From contig PJRA01000263.1 of the NCBI GenBank assembly GCA_016987375.1, forward strand, positions 4,515,127-4,579,126: a stretch of DNA of 64,000 bases. The letters run 5' to 3'. The DNA comes from Brachionus koreanus. Taxonomy: Eukaryota > Rotifera > Eurotatoria > Ploima > Brachionidae. Numbering within the stretch: the first letter of the stretch is position 1; each line of letters opens with the position of its first letter. The notes below the pieces were generated by a model that worked only from the letters and a program-made list of their open reading frames with translations, was not told where the DNA came from and ran no database searches. The translations under genes were made by a program, and so were the position numbers. Below, one piece after another: positions 47,696 through 58,571 of this stretch.

Positions 47696-49878
47696 GAAAA
47701 ATTCGAATAAAAAAAAAACTAAAGGTATAAATTAATCACTCAGCATTCAACGCTTTTATATTCAATTTTTAGAAAAAGAAACTAAAATTGAGACCAATTG
47801 TGGCTTTGCCGATCCTTTTGGTCCCAAATGTAGCCATGACAACTCAGCTGATTTTTTTGACTCAAACAAGAATTCTAACTTGCTTGGCTTCATCGAATCT
47901 CCAGAAATTCCAAAGCATTCTGAACAAATAAACGATTCATGCTTGAATTACGTAGAATATTCCTTTGAAAAGCCTAACAAAAGTACTTTTGAAATATATC
48001 ACTTAGATAGAGACTCGAATGAAAAAATTGATTGCTTGAATTGCTCAAAAGATGGCTATTTCACAAATTTTTCCGAAAAATTTAATGGTTTAGATATTTC
48101 ATCATTAAATGCTGAAAAAGGAAAAAGTAAGTTTAAATATGATTGCATTTTTAGTCCCCCCCTGACATTTTTTTCCGCAACTCATTCAGTTCTTGTAAAC
48201 AATTCGTTTTGATTAATTAAAGAGATTAATCACTTTCATTATAATTTAAAGAGTTAGAAGTCAAATTCTTTTTTAATGTTATTTAATAGAGTTATAAAGG
48301 TTTAATAAATAATTTTAGGCTGTAATTTTCAATCTGTTTGTTCCATTTCAAGTCCAATTTACATGGCCAAGAGCACTACACACATTGATACTGAAAATCC
48401 AGTCTATCTATCAAAATTTCCAAATGCCCATGTGGACGATTTTGTCAGTTTATCAGGTTATAAATACGAAAACATGATTTTCGACAGTGCATTCAATGAT
48501 TATGTTTCAATAATAAGAGGAAAAAGTAATAACAAAATAAATCAGGATAATTTGGAATTTTTGGACAGATTATTAGAAATTTATCAGAACGAATTGATAA
48601 ATGTATCAGATAATCGAATAGGAAACAATGATCCTATCAATGAAGGTAATTTAGCATCTATTCAAAATCTAACCAGAAATCAAATAGATTTTTCTAAGCA
48701 AAAAAGATTAAAATTCTGAATAATGACTTAAATGAGGGCAAAAATTTAAATAAAGTGTGTAAAGCTGATTGGGACAACCCTGTTTTTTTGTCTAAATTTG
48801 CTAATGGTTATCAATCAGAAAACGAAGAAGCATGGTCATTTAATCTAAACAAAAAATTTATATACAAAAATTTGATATTTGAAAGCGAATATTATGATTA
48901 TGTTTCATTTTTAAGAGAAGAAAATAAACGCATAAAAAAATATAAAAGGTCGTCTTCGCTAACTGAAATTTTTGATGCTGAGAATTTCCTAGACCCATGG
49001 AAGTCTTCTAGATCCAGAGACGCCAGATCTGTACCCAAAGCTCCTACTAGATATTTATTTCCGTTCAATGCCTGTAAGTCAAAGCACTTGATTAATTAAT
49101 GAGAAAAAATACTAATTTTGAAAATTCTTTTTTCAAAAAGCTGCTTCAAGACTCTGCAGATCTAAGTGCAAGTCGTTAGGAAATTTTGAAAAGCATATAT
49201 CAGTTTTTACATATTTGAATGTGGCTCAAAATCAAAATGAATCAAATAATAATGAATACTACGACTCCAAACTGCTGCAAAGATCTTTGACAGAAACATG
49301 TAAAATATAATTCAGAGTCGTAATAAAATTAAACAATAAAATCCTTTTAGTTTTGAAACCAGGATATGGTCAATCAGGCAAAATACACAAGCCTAAAATG
49401 GAACCCTTTTTTGTATCTGTAATTTTGATTTATTTATTTATTTTATTTTTCAAATTTTAACATTATCTTTGGATAAAAGCTAATGCCAATTACTCCTAAT
49501 TCGAGTATGCTTAAACAAGACTTATCCGCTTTAGTCCAAAGTTCTGACCTGACCAATAGTTCAACACAAATTTATGCAGTAAATAAAAATCGTCAAGTTA
49601 TTAATTGAGTTCATTCTTTTTATTTCAAGACTTATACGTATGAAATGTTGATTTCAAGAAAAGTAAATTTATTATCTCAAGACCTTGATAGACAAAATCT
49701 CGAGGTATCTAAATCAAAATCACCAATTTTGTCTATAAGCAATTAAAATGTTTCTAAAATTAAGCGACACTTGTCGGAACAAGAATTTGAGCAAATATTT
49801 GATATGAGCTTCAACGAATTCTACAAGCTACCAAAATGGAAGCAAATGAAGCTGAAAAAATTAGTCAATCTTTTTTGA
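47696..49878 (+). CDS. Dematin/abLIM-like headpiece protein, unit 2
   Basis: The first usable exon, 47696-47724, reads xKNSNKKKTK, again with a phase-2 acceptor and no ATG. Then 47773-48127, about 48319-48642, about 48699-49071, about 49140-49300, and small exons at about 49351-49418, 49483-49577, 49629-49704 and 49768-49878. Landmarks: two LSKF modules (NPVYLSKFPNAHVDDF and NPVFLSKFANGYQSENEE), FLDPWKSSRSRDARSVPKAP, LKPGYGQS, YTYEMLISRKVNLL, and the villin headpiece RHLSEQEFEQIFDMSFNEFY ending PKWKQMKLKKLVNLF. It lacks the coiled coil of units 1 and 3 and has several extra cysteines in the N-terminal exon. Probable actin-binding protein or alternative C-terminus. Confidence 0.75.
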
Positions 49879-50635
49879 TCTCAAACTATTTTGCTTTGAT
49901 TTTCTTATTTAGTTTAAATTTTGAGAATTTTATTTTTAGTTACGCAAATTTAATTAATTCTTTAAATTTGAATTTTTATTATTTTTGAAGGTTTTTTCTA
50001 AACCTTGATGACAATTTTTTTAAAAAGAAAATTTTGTTTTTTTTTTTTATAAATTTTTGAATTATTTTTATCATATTTTAAAAGACATTCATCACTTGTT
50101 TGTTGGCCTGAGTCGAATTTTTTTATCTTTAACTAATTTTTATTAATACAGATTTTTTTAAAGTAATTATTCAATAAACAATTGACGTCGATAAACTTTT
50201 TTTTTATTCAAGTATTCAACCAGAATAACTTTAAGTCATCTGCAGCTTAATGCTATATTTTAAGACAATCAAAAATGCTAATTTTATTTTTATTTTAGAT
50301 TTAAAATACTCCTACAAATTTGTACTATTTATCAAAAAATGAAAAATTTTAAAAAACCCAACATCTATCACAGTCAAAGTTGTTTTGTTTGATACTAGTC
50401 GAAAAATTGCGTGGTTTAAATAGCTTAAACGTGCTACTAGGCCAGCTAAATACAACAAAAGCCACATTATCAATATTTTCTTCTAGAAAATCTTTTGGTT
50501 CTTTCTTAAACTGATTCATTTTAGATCCAGCTTTTTCTATTGTAAATATTAATATGTTTGAATTCTTGAAAATTAAAAAGTAATCAAAGCAAGCCTTTAT
50601 TCATATATTATTAATTTAATATTTTTAAAAAGCAG
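49879..50635. other. Spacer between headpiece units 2 and 3
   Basis: AT-rich, no supported coding sequence. Confidence 0.45.
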
Positions 50636-53600
50636 AAAATCAAAGACTGAAAAAAAACAGTTGAACCATGATAGCTTGGAAAATAAAACCACTAGTCAAA
50701 ATATGGGTTCAATATCACCAATTAAGCATGAATCAAAAAGCCCAGAAATTTCAATTGAACTTATGAAAAAAGCTGTTTGTTCTTTTTCTCAGAAGCCTAT
50801 TGAATCTTCGCTAGTTTTTCAAACTAGTTTGAATTCAGCCTCAGTCCCAAATTCCAACGCGGCTACACCGCGAATTGCTCGCAGAGACTTGATGGATTTA
50901 GAAATTTCCCAACTAAAACTTGGTCGGTTTGTGAGTGAATTTTCCTACGAACCACGTAAGCCACCTTACATTTCCAAAGGCTCTGCAAGGAAAAATAACA
51001 TGTTTTCTAAATTTGGATCTGAAAGTAATTGCTAAAAAGTTTTTAATTAAAAAATAAATAAAACATTTAATTAGCAAAAGTAATTCGGGCTTCATCAACT
51101 CCTGCTAATCGATCGACCTCATCAAACAGAGTTAAAGATGACCCTGTGTATTTATCAAAGTTTGCTGGAGGTTATGAACCGGATCCAAACAAACCCAAGC
51201 GAATAGAGAGTCTTGAATGGTTGTTTTATGACAGAATGTCAAATTATGAAACCGATAGTTGTAGAAAAAATTTTGATTCATCCTCACCTTTTATTAAATC
51301 CAGATCTCGATCAATTGATTTATGCAAATTTCCCAAACACCAAAACTACATTTTTGATTCAGAATGCTATGATTATTTATCAAAATTTAAACCATCTGTG
51401 GCAAAGGATTCAATTTCTTCAAATATCAAATATGACGATGGTTTTTACAATGAAAAAGTCAAGAACACTCAAGAAAAACTTCATAATGAAATCGAAAAAA
51501 TATCCAAATACGAAATAAGATCGAGCATGATTGCTGATTTACTGCCTGACTTAAAAACTTATGAAAAAAATTTGAGTGAGAGAATTGATATTGATCCGTG
51601 GAAAGCTTCTAGATCTAGGAATGCAAGTGTTGAGCCTTCTTCTAGGACTCGGTATCAGTCACCTATAAATGCATGTAAGCTGATTAAAATAAAGTCAAAA
51701 GATTTTAAAATGATAGTTTATTTTTGAAGCACCTTCTCGTATATGCCGTGAAAGTTGTGTCTCTTCATTCAACTCGCCATATTTTAAGCGATTGCTAGGT
51801 GTTTCTTCCTATGGAAATAGTATAAACAATGACAGAAATTACCTAATTACTTCTAGAAGTAGCTTGACCGAGTCCGGTTCCGAAAATGTATTTAATGATG
51901 AATTTGATATAGAAATAAAGAAAAAAATAAATAAAAAGAATCAAAGTAATTCAAGTTTAGCTGGATCATATCGGTCAGGTATTAAAATAGCTAACGAACG
52001 ATATTTCACTTGTAAAGGTAAATTATTAACTACTACAAATTAAAACCTAGAAAAAAATTGTTTAACACTATGCAGAATCGATTGGGTTTTAATTATTGTT
52101 TAAAATATTAACTTTTTTTAAACTAACAATTTTGCATTCTTTATTTTTTGTTTTTTTTTTTTTTCTTAAAAATCCATAACAAAAATTGTTAATAAAATTA
52201 TATAATCCAAATTTTTTTTTATTTTAAAAAGCTAACTAATCGATTCAAAAGATAGAATATGCGATAATTATGAAAGAGTTTTTTAACTTATTAATTAGTT
52301 TTGATTTTATAAAAAAAAAAAGAATTAAAAAGCAAACATTTTATTAAAATTTTTCATTGATTGAATAATTTAACGAATAAATTATAATTATTTGTCTATT
52401 TAAAATTATTTAAAGAAAAATAAATAAGTTAATCTCTTGGTATCGCAAGGGCTTGGGCTTATTTCGGTTAAATTTCAGCTCCGGGTTAGAATGAAAGCTT
52501 GAAAAAAATTTTGTAAATGTTGTGTGACTTCAAAACTAGCTTAAATAAAAAGAGAAAAGTTGGCGTAAGAAGTTCAACGATAAACAAGTTACAAAAACTG
52601 AAAAAGCTTCTTGGGACTTAAATTTTTATTGATTTAAATTTATACAAATGACGATTAGCACTTACTTGAAAAGCTCAGTTATTTTTTTCTTAAACCTTAG
52701 TTTCTAAGTACAAAAAACAATTGCAAAAAACTATTTGGCTAAGTATTTTATATGTTTTTTTTTGGTAATTTTGGTAATATTTTATTTTAAAATTTTCAAA
52801 CCTAGATTAAAATATAAAAAGATATTCGAACAGCTATAAAATCACACACTTATTACAATGTTCTTCTGGTATATTTTTTATGTTAGGTTCTGATTCCTTG
52901 CATACTAGTGGCGTTCTAGACCCGGAGACACACCTGGTAACATTTAAGTCGAGTGTCCTTGACCTTCAATTTTTTTTACTTTTATAAATTTTCTAAAAGC
53001 TTGTCCGGTTACCTTTAAAAAAATATCTAGACCAAAAATTTTAATATTGTACTTCTCAAGTTATTTGATCTTAATCGTTAAATACTTTTTTAGGTAATTT
53101 TAAGCTATAAAATTTTTTGTAAGTCGGATCGACTAAATATTGTCGCATATTTATTATCTTTTATAAATGTACATATTTGTCTCGTTTTTGTCACTTTTTG
53201 GACCTACGAAATATAGAGTTTATTGCGGTTTTTTGAGCATAACTAGAGAACGGGTTATCGAAAATTTATGATCTATAGCGTTTCAGATAGCTAAATTCTT
53301 GAGAAATTAGAATATTAATACTTTGCTTTCAAAAAAAAAATTATGATTGGGGAAACTCGAGCCAAAAGGTGTGTCACTAGTAAAAAAATATACAAAGACA
53401 TTGTAATAAGTGTGTGAAATTTTAGATCCATCCGATTATCTGTTCATATTTTAAACTAGGTTTGAAAATTTTGCAAAAAACTATGACTGACCCGTTAGGG
53501 ATTATTAAGAACTGATATTTTTTAATCAGCTTAATAAATGAAAAATGAATGTTTAAGAGAGTGCTGTCAGTAGTTGAACATTTTTACAAAATATTTTGTT

Positions 53601-54284
53601 TTTTTTCTATATTTACAAACTCAATTAGAATGAAAAGTTGCCACTAAAAAATTAAATTACGTTTTGATTTTAAGAAATTGATATTGAACTGAAGCCTGGA
53701 TACGGCTTAAAAAAAATATGTAAATCTAATGTGCCGAAGATGACACCAATTCATGCACAAGTAAAATCCAAATTATTTCATTTTGCTATAATTTAAATAA
53801 AAATGTTTACCAAGAAGATATATTCAAATTTTAAACCTAAGAATTTAATTAAATCAATTGAAAAAAATTCAGATTGCCCTGCTGTGAATAAATTTGTAAA
53901 ATTGAATAATTTAATTATAAAAAACGCATTTAATTTTAGTTAAAAGACTGGCTCATATTCAAATATCAGAAATTTGTCCGATTCAAAAAGAAATCAAGTA
54001 CTTTATCAATTTTTTAATTGTTTTATTTAAAATTTTATTTGAAGATTTTTACATATGAAATTTTGAAAGTCAAGCCAAAAAAAATATACCCACATTGTAT
54101 CGATCGAACAAGTTTAGAAGTATTTAGCTAACAAAAAAATTTTTAGCTTTAATTTAAATGATAATTTAAGAAACATTTATCTGCCAAAGAGTTTGAATGC
54201 ATATTTGGAATGAATAAACAGCAATTTTATGAATTGTCAATATGCAAACAAATCGAATTAAAAAAAATGGCAAATTTATTTTAA
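50636..54284 (+). CDS. Dematin/abLIM-like headpiece protein, unit 3
   Basis: The first exon, from 50636 (phase-2 acceptor, reading xKSKTEKKQ, no ATG), runs to about 51027. The main exon runs from about 51076 to 51674: YLSKFAGGYEPDPNKPKRIE, a YIFDSECYDYLSKF segment, coiled-coil EIEKISKYEIRSSMIADLLP, then IDPWKASRSRNASVEPSSRT plus RYQSPINA. Next an exon at about 51729-52015 (PSRICRESCVSSFNSPYFKR), then after a long intron with a foldback element 53690-53760 (LKPGYGL), about 54046-54119 (FTYEILKVKPKKI) and 54174-54284, the headpiece KHLSAKEFECIFGMNKQQFY ending CKQIELKKMANLF. The headpiece keeps the LKKxxxLF end but has Cys where the others have Trp. Unit 3 aligns with unit 1 across its main exon, so they are paralogues. 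Confidence 0.78.
52790..53471. repeat. Long inverted-repeat (foldback) element in unit 3 intron
   Basis: AAATTTTCAAACCTAG (52790-52805) is the exact reverse complement of 53456-53471. Inside it, TCACACACTTATTACAATG (52842-52860) is the exact complement of 53399-53417. Intervening arm sequence pairs imperfectly, giving arms of roughly 100 bp around a roughly 480-bp centre. No transposase frame. A stretch TATAAAATCACACAC like its left arm recurs at 62773-62787, suggesting a repeat family. Confidence 0.75.
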
Positions 54285-54547
54285 TTTATTTTCTAAATTA
54301 AGCTAATTTATTTCAATCAATTTAAATTTTTAAAAAAATAATTTTAGAAAAAAAAATACAGCTAACAATTATACTATTACCTAAATATTTAAAATGTAAT
54401 TTTATGTTAAAATTAAATTAAAAATTATGCATAAAAATTTGATGAAAAAAATTGTCAAATTTTGTTTTTTCTTGTCAATATAAACTGTTAAATTTTTAGT
54501 TATCATTTTTAGAATAAAAATATTCAATTCAAAAATAAATTTTCTCA
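54285..54547. promoter_or_regulatory. Short space between unit 3 stop and POLL start
   Basis: Only 263 bases separate two same-strand genes. This interval must hold the unit 3 3' UTR and the POLL promoter and 5' UTR. No specific motif is claimed. Confidence 0.3.
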
Positions 54548-57500
54548 ATGTTCAGAATAACTAAAAAAATAATTCCGAACGAAACCAGTAAACCGAATGA
54601 AATACCGCAATTTTTTGCAGGTATGAGTGCATTTATTCTACCTAATGGTATGGGAAAAACTAGGCATGATCTGTTCAAAAATGCATTTCTTAAACATGGA
54701 GGCTTATTAGTTGATGATACAAAGCCGATTGATGAACATAAAATACCATATTTCTTGATTGTAATCTATGATGAAATCACTATTCAAAATTGGCGCACTA
54801 TTGATACAACGTTAAGTAAAAAAAAATTTTATCAGTCTCTCAAAACTATTAATGAGCATCAATCTGCGAATAAAGTTGCTTTTATTCAAAGCTTGTGGCT
54901 GAGTGAATGTTTGAAGCAGAAAAAATATGTTCAAATTTCTTCATATGAATTAAAAGCTGATAGCGATAACAATAAACAAGAAGATTTAAAAGAATGTCCT
55001 AAAAGAAAAAACTCTGATGAAAATGTGGACAATTTAAAAAAGCCAAAAATTTCAGAGCAAGAGTTAATGAATGATAAAAAGAGAATAGTTAAATATCAAG
55101 AAGAGTATAAAAGTGACAGTGATAGTTCTTATTGTGATGATGAATCTACTATGGGCTTATCTAATAAAGATTTTTTCGAATTGCAGCTGTACAGTAAATC
55201 AACTGCAAATGAGAGCTGGACTTGTGCCCATTCATCAAAAGAACAAACTGAAAATTTGAATAAACACATCACTGAAAAATTAGAAAAAATGCTGACCATC
55301 TATGAAAATAAAAATGAAAAATATAGAGCTTTAGGATATCAGAAAGCAATTCTTATTCTAAAGCGACATCCAAAGCAAATTCAAAGTAAAGAAGTAGTTC
55401 AATTTTTTTCTTTATTTATTTTTAAAATAATATTATAAATTGTGAAAAGGAAGCATTAGCATTGCCTGGAATTGGCAAGCGAATAGCTGACAAAATATGG
55501 GAAATACTACAGACTGGTGATCTTCGTAAATTGGACGAAATGAGTTCTCGAGAAGATACTAATTCCTTAAAACTTTTTACCGATATTCACGGAGTTGGAC
55601 CAACTACTGCACATTTGTTTCTTACACAGGTAAATAAATTTTGTTTTTTTTGATTATAAGTTTTTATTATTTCAATAGGGATATAGAACTTTGGAGGATT
55701 TGAAAACCAAAGCAAACTTAACAAGACAACAAAAGATTGGTCTTAAGTATTATGACGAATTTAAGCAGCGTATCCCTAGAGATGAAGTTGCTAAAATTGA
55801 AAACAAAGTAATTTAAATTAAAATTTTAATTTTATGTCATTAATCTAGATAAATTTTTCTCTAGCTGATTTTCCATCTTTAAAATCTACAGTTAGTACTT
55901 AAACACTAGAAATACAAAGCTTTTTTTCATGTTTTTTAATTCAAAAATATTAAAAAAAAACTTTTAATAATATTACAAAGTCCAATTATTCAAAAAGATA
56001 TTTTTATCTGAAAAATCTATTAAAAAAATACGATAATTTACAAAAAATTTTTCTTCTCCAGTTCTAAGGCAATCTTAAAAAAAGTAATTTATTTTTATAT
56101 TCTAATTGTAATCCAGCATATTCAAGTTAAGCGCTCAATTTTTAGAATTTTAATTCATTATAAAATTCATAAAAAAATTGACCGAATAGAACATATGAAT
56201 AATTTTTATTGAGAATTTTTATCTGCAGATGTTTGCAGTGATAATCTAGGCTTTTTTGAAAAAATATCTAGAAAAATTTATACACTTTATTCCTATTTAT
56301 TTATTTAAGGTTAAATGCGCTGCATTAAGTTTAAAAAATGGACTAATTGTGCAAGCTTGTGGTTCATACAGACGAGGACAAGCTACGTGTGGCGATGTGG
56401 ATATTTTAATAACACATCCAGACAGAAAATCTCATAAGGGAATATTCACTAGACTTCTAAATTTATTGCATGAACAAAGTAAGAAAAATTAACTTTGAAA
56501 ATTTTTTATTAAAAAAAATTAAAAATCAGAGTTCGTCATTAACCAAAAAATAGTCTGAATCATGAAAATTTGCTGATAGGCCTAAAATTTTTGTAAGTCT
56601 ATCTAATTTTGAGTCGTCTAAATCATAAATTTGTTCTAGATTTAAACTTTTTTCATGTGTTAGTTCATCCCATATTTCTTTAGCTGTCAAGTTAAATGCT
56701 TCTCTTATTAAGGGTTTTAATTCACTTAGTTTTTCTTTTATTTCACTTGTTATTTCATAGTAAAAATTTTCAAAATTTTCAAATAAAAGACTTTCATTTT
56801 TAATCAAATAATGCAAATAGGATCTGGCATCATTTGCGTTAAAGATCTTTTGCTTTAAATGGCGCTCACTGTGAGTATAAGTCCATAAAAAATTGCTTTT
56901 GATTGATGCCATCGGCTCAAATAAAGGCGCATCATGTGAACAACCATTAAACAAATGTGATTTTAAATCATTGAATATGTCCGCTAATTGAGATGGCAAT
57001 TTCAATGTTTTAAAATAAATAGAAGATGAAAGACTTCGTCCATGAGATCTAACTTGGTGAAGAAAATTGGCCGGAATATAAATGCAATCACCAGTTCTGA
57101 CTGATGAATAATACCATTTCATCGAATTAAGATATTTGTATTTATATGCATTTATTTTGTCCACATCAATTTTTGAATACCATTCATTTGAGCCATCATA
57201 AGACTCAAAAAGATCTAATTTTACTCTCCAGTCAGTGTTTTTTTTTTCATGCTTCAATGAATTTTTTTGTGATAAAAATTGCTCACTAGGAATTAGAATG
57301 AAATCTTTTCGTCCGTCCAGAACACAGTGCAAGTTATGCTCAGGATGTGAATGCAATAATGAACTTGTCTCACCAGCACTCAGCCAAATATAAGGCTCAA
57401 CCAATTGAGCTATTTTGGGGATATCCCGATTCCAATTTATATTGAATTTTTTTTCTAATTTGTCTTTAATTATTTGATAGCTATTGTCCTTTTGAGTATA

Positions 57501-58571
57501 ATAAGTTGTATAAGGTCCACAGCTTAACAGACGTGGGATTGGTGCTTCCACTAGCATCTGTTCTGGCATTATTCCATTCAAATACCAGTCCTCAGTTCGG
57601 TACCCTTTTAAAAAATCTGACAGCTTCATCTGAATTTTTTCTTTGAAATTTATAAAATTTTGTTTTCTTTCAGCTAATTTGATATCAAGATGTCCATAAT
57701 ATCTTTCCAAATAAGTGTCGGTCCACTGTTCAGTGGCTTCCGATCCCAACACCAATCCACGAAAGATCACTGGCTTGTTTATTTCAACGTACTTATTCCA
57801 AAATGTTTCTGATTCAATTATCACAGGTTCCTCGACTACAGGAGCTTCGGCTCGACTTTGCCAGCCTAATGGTCTTAAATGACCAGTTGGAATACCATCT
57901 CTCTTGTCCAGAATTGGTGGAAACGGAATATTAACATTTAAATCTTTTTGAAAGCTTGATTGAGATGTGTAAGAAAAAAATAAAATGTAAATAAAAAGTT
58001 GAAGCATTTTTCTAAAAAAATTTAATTCTTAACTAAAAAATTAAATTATTTAAACACCTTTTATAAACTCAATAAATATGTTACTATTCTTTTACATATT
58101 TTAATTAAGATTTTTTGACTGATGATTTGGTGGTTCAAGAAGAGAATTGTGACAATCAATGCAAATATTTAGGTGTTTGTCGTTTAGATGAAGCAAACAG
58201 CCTGGTATATTTTTAAAAATAAAAAATTTTATTTTATTCTCTTTTATTTAGCATAGAAGAATTGATATAATTGTGGTTCCATATGATGAATATGCTTGTG
58301 CTCTTTTGTATTTTACTGGCTCGACTCATTTTAATCGATCTATGAGACACTTGGCCCGTAAATTAGGGCTTTCGCTATGCGAAAAATCTATAAACAAAAA
58401 CGTTAGAAGAAAAGTAAACAAAAATTTTTTTTATTATTATTTAATTAATTTAAAAAAAAAAAGGGAGTCGAAAAAGTAAATACCGGTGAAAGATTAGTTG
58501 TACATTCAGAAGAGGATATTTTTAAAATATTAAACATTCCTTACCGAGAACCAGAAGAAAGAGATTTTTAA
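54548..58571 (+). CDS. POLL: DNA polymerase lambda
   Basis: Family X repair polymerase for base excision repair gap filling and non-homologous end joining in the nucleus. Exons: 54548-55395, about 55452-55629, about 55680-55810, 56311-56478, 58110-58204, about 58254-58411 and about 58465-58571. An N-terminal BRCT domain (about residues 22-130, [12 protein letters not shown] near its end) is followed by a Ser/Lys linker. The 8-kDa lyase domain has [16 protein letters not shown], with the lysine matching the dRP-lyase nucleophile. A second HhH is [12 protein letters not shown]. The palm has [20 protein letters not shown], with both Asp ligands in DVD; the third Asp is in RRIDIIVVP. The dNTP pocket [13 protein letters not shown] and the end [11 protein letters not shown] complete the family. 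The intron 56479-58109 contains a whole antisense gene. Confidence 0.94.
56526..58007 (-). CDS. Secreted or lumenal JmjC (cupin_8) domain protein, nested in POLL intron
   Basis: An intronless 493-residue gene on the strand opposite POLL, wholly inside a POLL intron. The N-terminus [18 protein letters not shown] looks like a cleavable signal peptide. A JmjC/cupin-like core spans about residues 60-335: [11 protein letters not shown] (typical cupin_8 entry), [35 protein letters not shown], and [20 protein letters not shown]. Metal-site positions read H219-S-H221 and H317. The usual HxD/E carboxylate is replaced by His. The C-terminal 150 residues are helical and charged. Related proteins are Fe(II)/2-oxoglutarate hydroxylase-like; here catalytic function is uncertain, and an ER-lumen or extracellular location is inferred from the signal peptide. 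Confidence 0.85.
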   Translation of the reverse strand: MLQLFIYILFFSYTSQSSFQKDLNVNIPFPPILDKRDGIPTGHLRPLGWQSRAEAPVVEEPVIIESETFWNKYVEINKPVIFRGLVLGSEATEQWTDTYLERYYGHLDIKLAERKQNFINFKEKIQMKLSDFLKGYRTEDWYLNGIMPEQMLVEAPIPRLLSCGPYTTYYTQKDNSYQIIKDKLEKKFNINWNRDIPKIAQLVEPYIWLSAGETSSLLHSHPEHNLHCVLDGRKDFILIPSEQFLSQKNSLKHEKKNTDWRVKLDLFESYDGSNEWYSKIDVDKINAYKYKYLNSMKWYYSSVRTGDCIYIPANFLHQVRSHGRSLSSSIYFKTLKLPSQLADIFNDLKSHLFNGCSHDAPLFEPMASIKSNFLWTYTHSERHLKQKIFNANDARSYLHYLIKNESLLFENFENFYYEITSEIKEKLSELKPLIREAFNLTAKEIWDELTHEKSLNLEQIYDLDDSKLDRLTKILGLSANFHDSDYFLVNDEL

